From BPGX01 sp037447455 (GTDB taxonomy: Bacteria; Bacteroidota; Bacteroidia; B-17B0; Aurantibacillaceae): a stretch of 64,000 nt of DNA. The DNA lies in assembly GCA_037447455.1 (NCBI GenBank), contig JBBIGQ010000001.1, forward strand, positions 248,001-312,000. The letters run 5' to 3'. Positions 60,805 to 64,000 of this stretch are shown here, one piece after another. Position 1 is the stretch's first letter; every line of letters begins with the position of its first letter. The position numbers were made by a program, and so were the translations under genes. A model generated the notes under the pieces. The model had not been told where the DNA came from. It ran no database searches and worked only from the letters and a program-made list of their open reading frames with translations.

Positions 60805-62256
60805 ATGCGTCGTTTTTTCAGTCCGATATATTCTTTTTTGTTTTTGTTGAGCACGATGTTAATTTTATTGTTTGTAGCAATTATGTTTGAAAATAAAGCA
60901 ATACCTATTACGCAAGAGTATGTCATTAAACTATTTAGCATTCATCAGACATTGCGTGTAGCAAACAATGAGGATGATTTGAAAAAAGATTCTGTGAAAC
61001 AAATTATTGAAGCAGCAGAAGTATTAGAAGAAGAAATTGAAAAAGACACCACGATAATTAAAATTGATACATTAAAAATTTTTAATGCATTAAAACCGTT
61101 AAAAATTGATAAAAACTTTCAATCAAAAATAGAATATCCAACAATAGGAAAAGAGGCATTGAAAACATTCTTTGAAGCATTGAAAAATGCTAAAAAACAA
61201 AGCATGCGAATTTTATATTATGGCGACTCACAAATTGAAGAGGACAGATTTTCGGGCTTTATTCGTGAGAACTTACAAAAGCATTTTGGGGGAAGCGGAT
61301 GTGGTTGGATTTCGTTTATGCCTGTAGCACAATGGATTTATCCAAAAATTATTTATAGTGAGAATTGGCAAAAATGGTCTTGTTATTCCAGCAAACCAAA
61401 GCAAGAAGAAATTTATGGACCAATGGGACAAAGTTTTGTTTTTGATAGCAATATGGGTAAAGGAAGGGTTACCATAAAATGCAATGCGACTACCAGTCCC
61501 AATGTATGTTTGTTTAATAAAATAAAATTATTTTATGGATTTGCAAAAGAACCCTTTTTGTTACATTATTATTCAAAAAACGAAAAAGTATTGACAGATA
61601 CTATAAGTAATACGGGATGCTTTAATACCAAAGAATTTCCAGTGTCCTCAACAGAAGAAATAACATTTGAATTTGAAGGATTTGAAAGCCCAGTGTTTTA
61701 TGGTTTTTCATTAGAGAGTTTTGGAAATGGCGTGTACGTGGATAATGTAGCATTAAGGGGTTCTTCTGGAACATTTTTTCATCTGGTTCATACAGAAGCG
61801 CTTCGGCTTTTTATTCAACATCAGAATGTAAAACTTATTGTGCTCCAATTTGGCGGGAATGCTATGCCAATGATAGATAGCGAAGAAAAAATCGTTCAAT
61901 ATGCTCAGTACATTTCAGGACAAATCAAAACACTTAAGCGAATTTATCCACAAGTATCTATTTTATTTGTTGGTCCATCGGATATGAGTGTCAATCAAAA
62001 TGGAGAAATGCAAACACATTCTTTTCTTGAACAAGTGAATGAAGCACTGAAGAAAGTAGTACTTGCTAATAATTGTGCGTATTTTGATATGTTGGATGCA
62101 ATGGGTGGAAGAAATTCAATGTTGGTTTGGGTAGAGCAAAACCTTGCAGCTAAAGATTATATTCATTTTAGTCCTGCTGGTGCAAGAAAGATGGCGTCTT
62201 TGATTTATTATTCATTAATGAAAGATTATACTGATTATGTGGAAGAGAATTTGTAA
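60805..62256 (+). CDS. SGNH/GDSL hydrolase family protein, membrane anchored
   Basis: A 483-residue protein with one N-terminal membrane segment (FLFLLSTMLILLFVAIMF) and a long extracytoplasmic part. The SGNH fold is visible: nucleophile block ILYYGDSQIEEDRF (S in GDSQ), a glycine/asparagine block (LQFGGNAMP), and the terminal D-x-x-H in AKDYIHFSPAGARKMASLI. The middle insert (residues ~190-300) is beta-rich, possibly a carbohydrate-binding module. It starts an operon with a second SGNH gene and an MBOAT gene, so it is likely the periplasmic partner that transfers or removes acyl groups on a glycan. Confidence 0.83.
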   Translation: MRRFFSPIYSFLFLLSTMLILLFVAIMFENKAIPITQEYVIKLFSIHQTLRVANNEDDLKKDSVKQIIEAAEVLEEEIEKDTTIIKIDTLKIFNALKPLKIDKNFQSKIEYPTIGKEALKTFFEALKNAKKQSMRILYYGDSQIEEDRFSGFIRENLQKHFGGSGCGWISFMPVAQWIYPKIIYSENWQKWSCYSSKPKQEEIYGPMGQSFVFDSNMGKGRVTIKCNATTSPNVCLFNKIKLFYGFAKEPFLLHYYSKNEKVLTDTISNTGCFNTKEFPVSSTEEITFEFEGFESPVFYGFSLESFGNGVYVDNVALRGSSGTFFHLVHTEALRLFIQHQNVKLIVLQFGGNAMPMIDSEEKIVQYAQYISGQIKTLKRIYPQVSILFVGPSDMSVNQNGEMQTHSFLEQVNEALKKVVLANNCAYFDMLDAMGGRNSMLVWVEQNLAAKDYIHFSPAGARKMASLIYYSLMKDYTDYVEENL

Positions 62257-63436
62257 AATAAATCTTATTCTTTTTATTGTAACGATTAGTGTGTATTCTC
62301 AAAATGGGAATTATCCTGATTTTGTGAATGTTCAGAGAAACAAGATTTTTTTTGATAAAGATAGTAGCAACTTCTATCAATTTTTGAAAAAAATCAAAGA
62401 GGTAAAAAACAAAAAACGTTCTCATCTTTTTATTGTACACTTTGGTGGATCGCACGTACAGGGAGGGTTTTGGAGTGAAGCCATTATGAATACTTTTCAA
62501 GAGTATTTTCAAACCAAAGGCGGAGGATACTTTGTTTTTCCCTTCAAACAAGTAAAAACGAATACACCATATTATTTCAAAACTTACAGCAATGGAAAAT
62601 GGCGAGTAAATAAATGCACTAAAATTGTGGATAGCTTATGGTATATTGGAATGTGTGGTATTTCTGCTATTACAGACACTACGTGCTATTTGAGTATAAA
62701 GAATGAATGGGAAAAATTAGATGGTTTTACAAGAATAAAAGTTTTTTATAGAAAGAATAAAAACTTTGAACTGCAACCAAAATTTAAGTTTTCAAAGATT
62801 GTTGAAAAAGAAAATTACACAGAATTTGTTTTGCATCAAAAATTGGACTCGTTGAGTTTTCTTATTCAGAAAAAAGACACATTGCCCGCTGAATTTATTT
62901 TAGATGGAATGAGTTGTGAAAACGATAGTGCAGGCGTGTATTATGCTGGATTTGGTGTGAATGGGGCAACATCAGAATCTTTTTTAAGGTGCAGATTATT
63001 GTTACATCAATTAAAAAATATGAAAGTGGATTTGTTTGTCTTATCTTTTGGAGTAAATGATGTGCGTAATAAAAGTTTTTCTAAAGATGAATACATTGCT
63101 AATTATGATAGTTTGATTTCTATAATAAAGCGAACACATCCTGAATGCAGTGTATTGCTTACTACTATTTCAGATAATTATATTAAACGAAGAATTGCCA
63201 ATCCCAGAACAACAAAGGGGAATGAAGCAGTTTGGGAGGTTATGAAAAAGTATCAATTAGCAGTGTGGGATTTAAATTCATTGATGGGTGGACAAAAATC
63301 AATGTTGAAGTGGTATAAAAAGGGCTATGCTGCAAAAGATAAAATTCATTTTAATAAAAAGGGTTATTTTGTTTTAGGTGAAATGATGGTGAATGCCATA
63401 TTGGAAAAAATTAATGCCAAAAAAATTGATGAGTGA
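62237..63436 (+). CDS. Second SGNH-hydrolase-like protein
   Basis: A 399-residue exported protein (signal KINLILFIVTISVYSQ). It is related to the preceding protein: nucleophile block VHFGGSHVQGGF (the D of GDS is G here), block VLSFGVNDVRN (N of SGNH), and the terminal DKIHFNKKGYFVLGEMMV with the D-x-x-H pair. The altered nucleophile block GGSH keeps the serine. Its start overlaps the upstream gene by 20 bases and its stop overlaps the MBOAT start by 4 bases, indicating tight coupling. Confidence 0.8.
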   Translation: MWKRICKINLILFIVTISVYSQNGNYPDFVNVQRNKIFFDKDSSNFYQFLKKIKEVKNKKRSHLFIVHFGGSHVQGGFWSEAIMNTFQEYFQTKGGGYFVFPFKQVKTNTPYYFKTYSNGKWRVNKCTKIVDSLWYIGMCGISAITDTTCYLSIKNEWEKLDGFTRIKVFYRKNKNFELQPKFKFSKIVEKENYTEFVLHQKLDSLSFLIQKKDTLPAEFILDGMSCENDSAGVYYAGFGVNGATSESFLRCRLLLHQLKNMKVDLFVLSFGVNDVRNKSFSKDEYIANYDSLISIIKRTHPECSVLLTTISDNYIKRRIANPRTTKGNEAVWEVMKKYQLAVWDLNSLMGGQKSMLKWYKKGYAAKDKIHFNKKGYFVLGEMMVNAILEKINAKKIDE

Positions 63437-64000
63437 CATATCTTTTTCAAACAATTTTTACATCCATTGCAGATTATCTTTTAGAAGCATTTTCTTTTCA
63501 CTATGATGAGCCATTACTTTTTACACACTTATTTTTCTGGATATTTTTGTTGATTGTTTTAGCAGGTTATTCATTTGTTTTTAAACTACAAGGAGATAAA
63601 GTAAAGTGGAAGATATTGTATTTGTTGGTAGTGAGTTTTTATTTTTATTACAAGACAAGTGGAGTATTCATCATTTTACTTTGGTATGTAATTGTGATGG
63701 ATTTTTTTATTGGAAAAAAAATTCATGAAGCAAAAAAAACATTCATTAAAAAAATTTGGTTGACATTAAGCATTGCTAATAGTTTGTTGTTATTGAGTTA
63801 CTTTAAATATTCGCAGTTTTTTGTAGAAAGTATTAATCAATTATTTCATGCCAATTTTCAATATGTCAATTATTTTTCAATTTTCACTAATACCTATCTG
63901 AATACGCATTTTGACATTGATAAACTGATATTTCCTGTAGGCATTTCGTTTTTTCTTTTTCAAACAATGTCTTATGTGATTGATGTTTATCAAAAAAAAG
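63433..64000 (+). CDS. MBOAT-family O-acyltransferase, N-terminal part (cut by window edge)
   Basis: An open frame begins with GTG at 63433 and continues to the window edge (189 codons). It is very hydrophobic, with several membrane segments (HLFFWIFLLIVLAGYSFVF, ILYLLVVSFYFYYK, VFIILLWYVIVMDFFIG). LSYFKYSQFFVESINQLF and the FPVGISFFLFQTMSYVIDVYQ segment are hallmarks of the AlgI/DltB/PatA MBOAT family that moves acetyl or other acyl groups across the inner membrane. The catalytic histidine lies beyond the window. It overlaps the preceding SGNH gene by 4 bases. Confidence 0.87.
   Translation, partial: MTYLFQTIFTSIADYLLEAFSFHYDEPLLFTHLFFWIFLLIVLAGYSFVFKLQGDKVKWKILYLLVVSFYFYYKTSGVFIILLWYVIVMDFFIGKKIHEAKKTFIKKIWLTLSIANSLLLLSYFKYSQFFVESINQLFHANFQYVNYFSIFTNTYLNTHFDIDKLIFPVGISFFLFQTMSYVIDVYQKK

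Overview
The window is AT-rich chromosomal DNA of a member of the Bacteroidota. The evidence is the gliding lipoprotein gene gldH beside a RicT/PSP1 homologue, a secreted protein with a type IX secretion (T9SS) C-terminal domain, TonB-dependent receptors with an N-terminal carboxypeptidase-regulatory-like domain, the long Bacteroidota form of IspH, and many promoters of the Bacteroidota type (TTG, about 17-23 bases, TAnnTTTG). The exact lineage cannot be fixed from the sequence; a Chitinophagia/Sphingobacteriia-like relative is my guess. Most of the window is densely packed housekeeping DNA with short or overlapping junctions. No gene-free stretch exceeds 300 bases, and I see no rRNA, tRNA, CRISPR array, prophage or insertion sequence.

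Layout. 0-5 kb: start of an M1-type peptidase (cut by the window edge), divergent photolyase, then a PAS histidine kinase and a receiver-CRP/FNR fusion regulator. 4.3-8.1 kb, minus strand: glycosyltransferase, guanine deaminase, small protein, alpha/beta hydrolase, aldehyde dehydrogenase. 8.2-11.3 kb, plus: an overlapping IMPase-like, HD hydrolase and FAD oxidoreductase operon. 11.3-16.9 kb, minus: lipoprotein, kdnB, kdnA (8-amino-Kdo synthesis), ABC-2 permease, dprA. 17-22 kb: TonB receptor with a Fur-like dyad, diheme cytochrome c peroxidase, TM2 lipoprotein and DUF2752 protein. 22-29 kb, minus: rpmA/rplU, a ricT-gldH-kynU-unknown cluster, and a frameshifted TonB receptor behind two tandem operators. 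29-33 kb, plus: T9SS cargo protein, beta-propeller lipoprotein and DCC protein. 33-36 kb: SET-domain protein, orphan ABC ATPase, TPR lipoprotein, acetyltransferase. 36.6-42 kb: BatA-like protein, dihydroorotase-like protein without its HxH motif, DoxX-like protein, Ig-like lipoprotein. 42-48.5 kb: histone-H1-like peptide, miaE, mutS, unknown membrane protein, dapF, ispH. 48.5-52 kb: cysQ, dut, OstA-like protein, HsdR_N-like nuclease. 52-57 kb, minus: DUF1015, serA, ald, outer membrane protein, fabD. 57.3-59.4 kb: decayed TPR-SpoIIE gene. 59.4-64 kb, plus: cold-shock-like protein, TPR protein, two SGNH hydrolases and the start of an MBOAT acyltransferase.

Connections. Envelope chemistry recurs: kdnA/kdnB for the lipopolysaccharide inner core, a WaaE-like glycosyltransferase, an OstA-like transport protein, and an SGNH-SGNH-MBOAT set that probably acylates an exported glycan. 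Two TonB receptors each lie behind a different palindromic operator, which suggests metal-responsive control. No wholly new system is evident. The observations most worth testing are the tandem dyads upstream of the broken receptor, the FNR-like palindrome in front of the CRP-fused regulator, the hairpin-embedded non-ATG start of the DUF2752 gene, the 21-bp perfect inverted repeat upstream of the TM2 gene, the non-catalytic dihydroorotase homologue, and the presence of both a SET protein and an H1-like peptide.

Many start codons were moved inward from the longest open frame, because TAnnTTTG elements overlap the upstream candidates or because signal peptides and family starts begin later.
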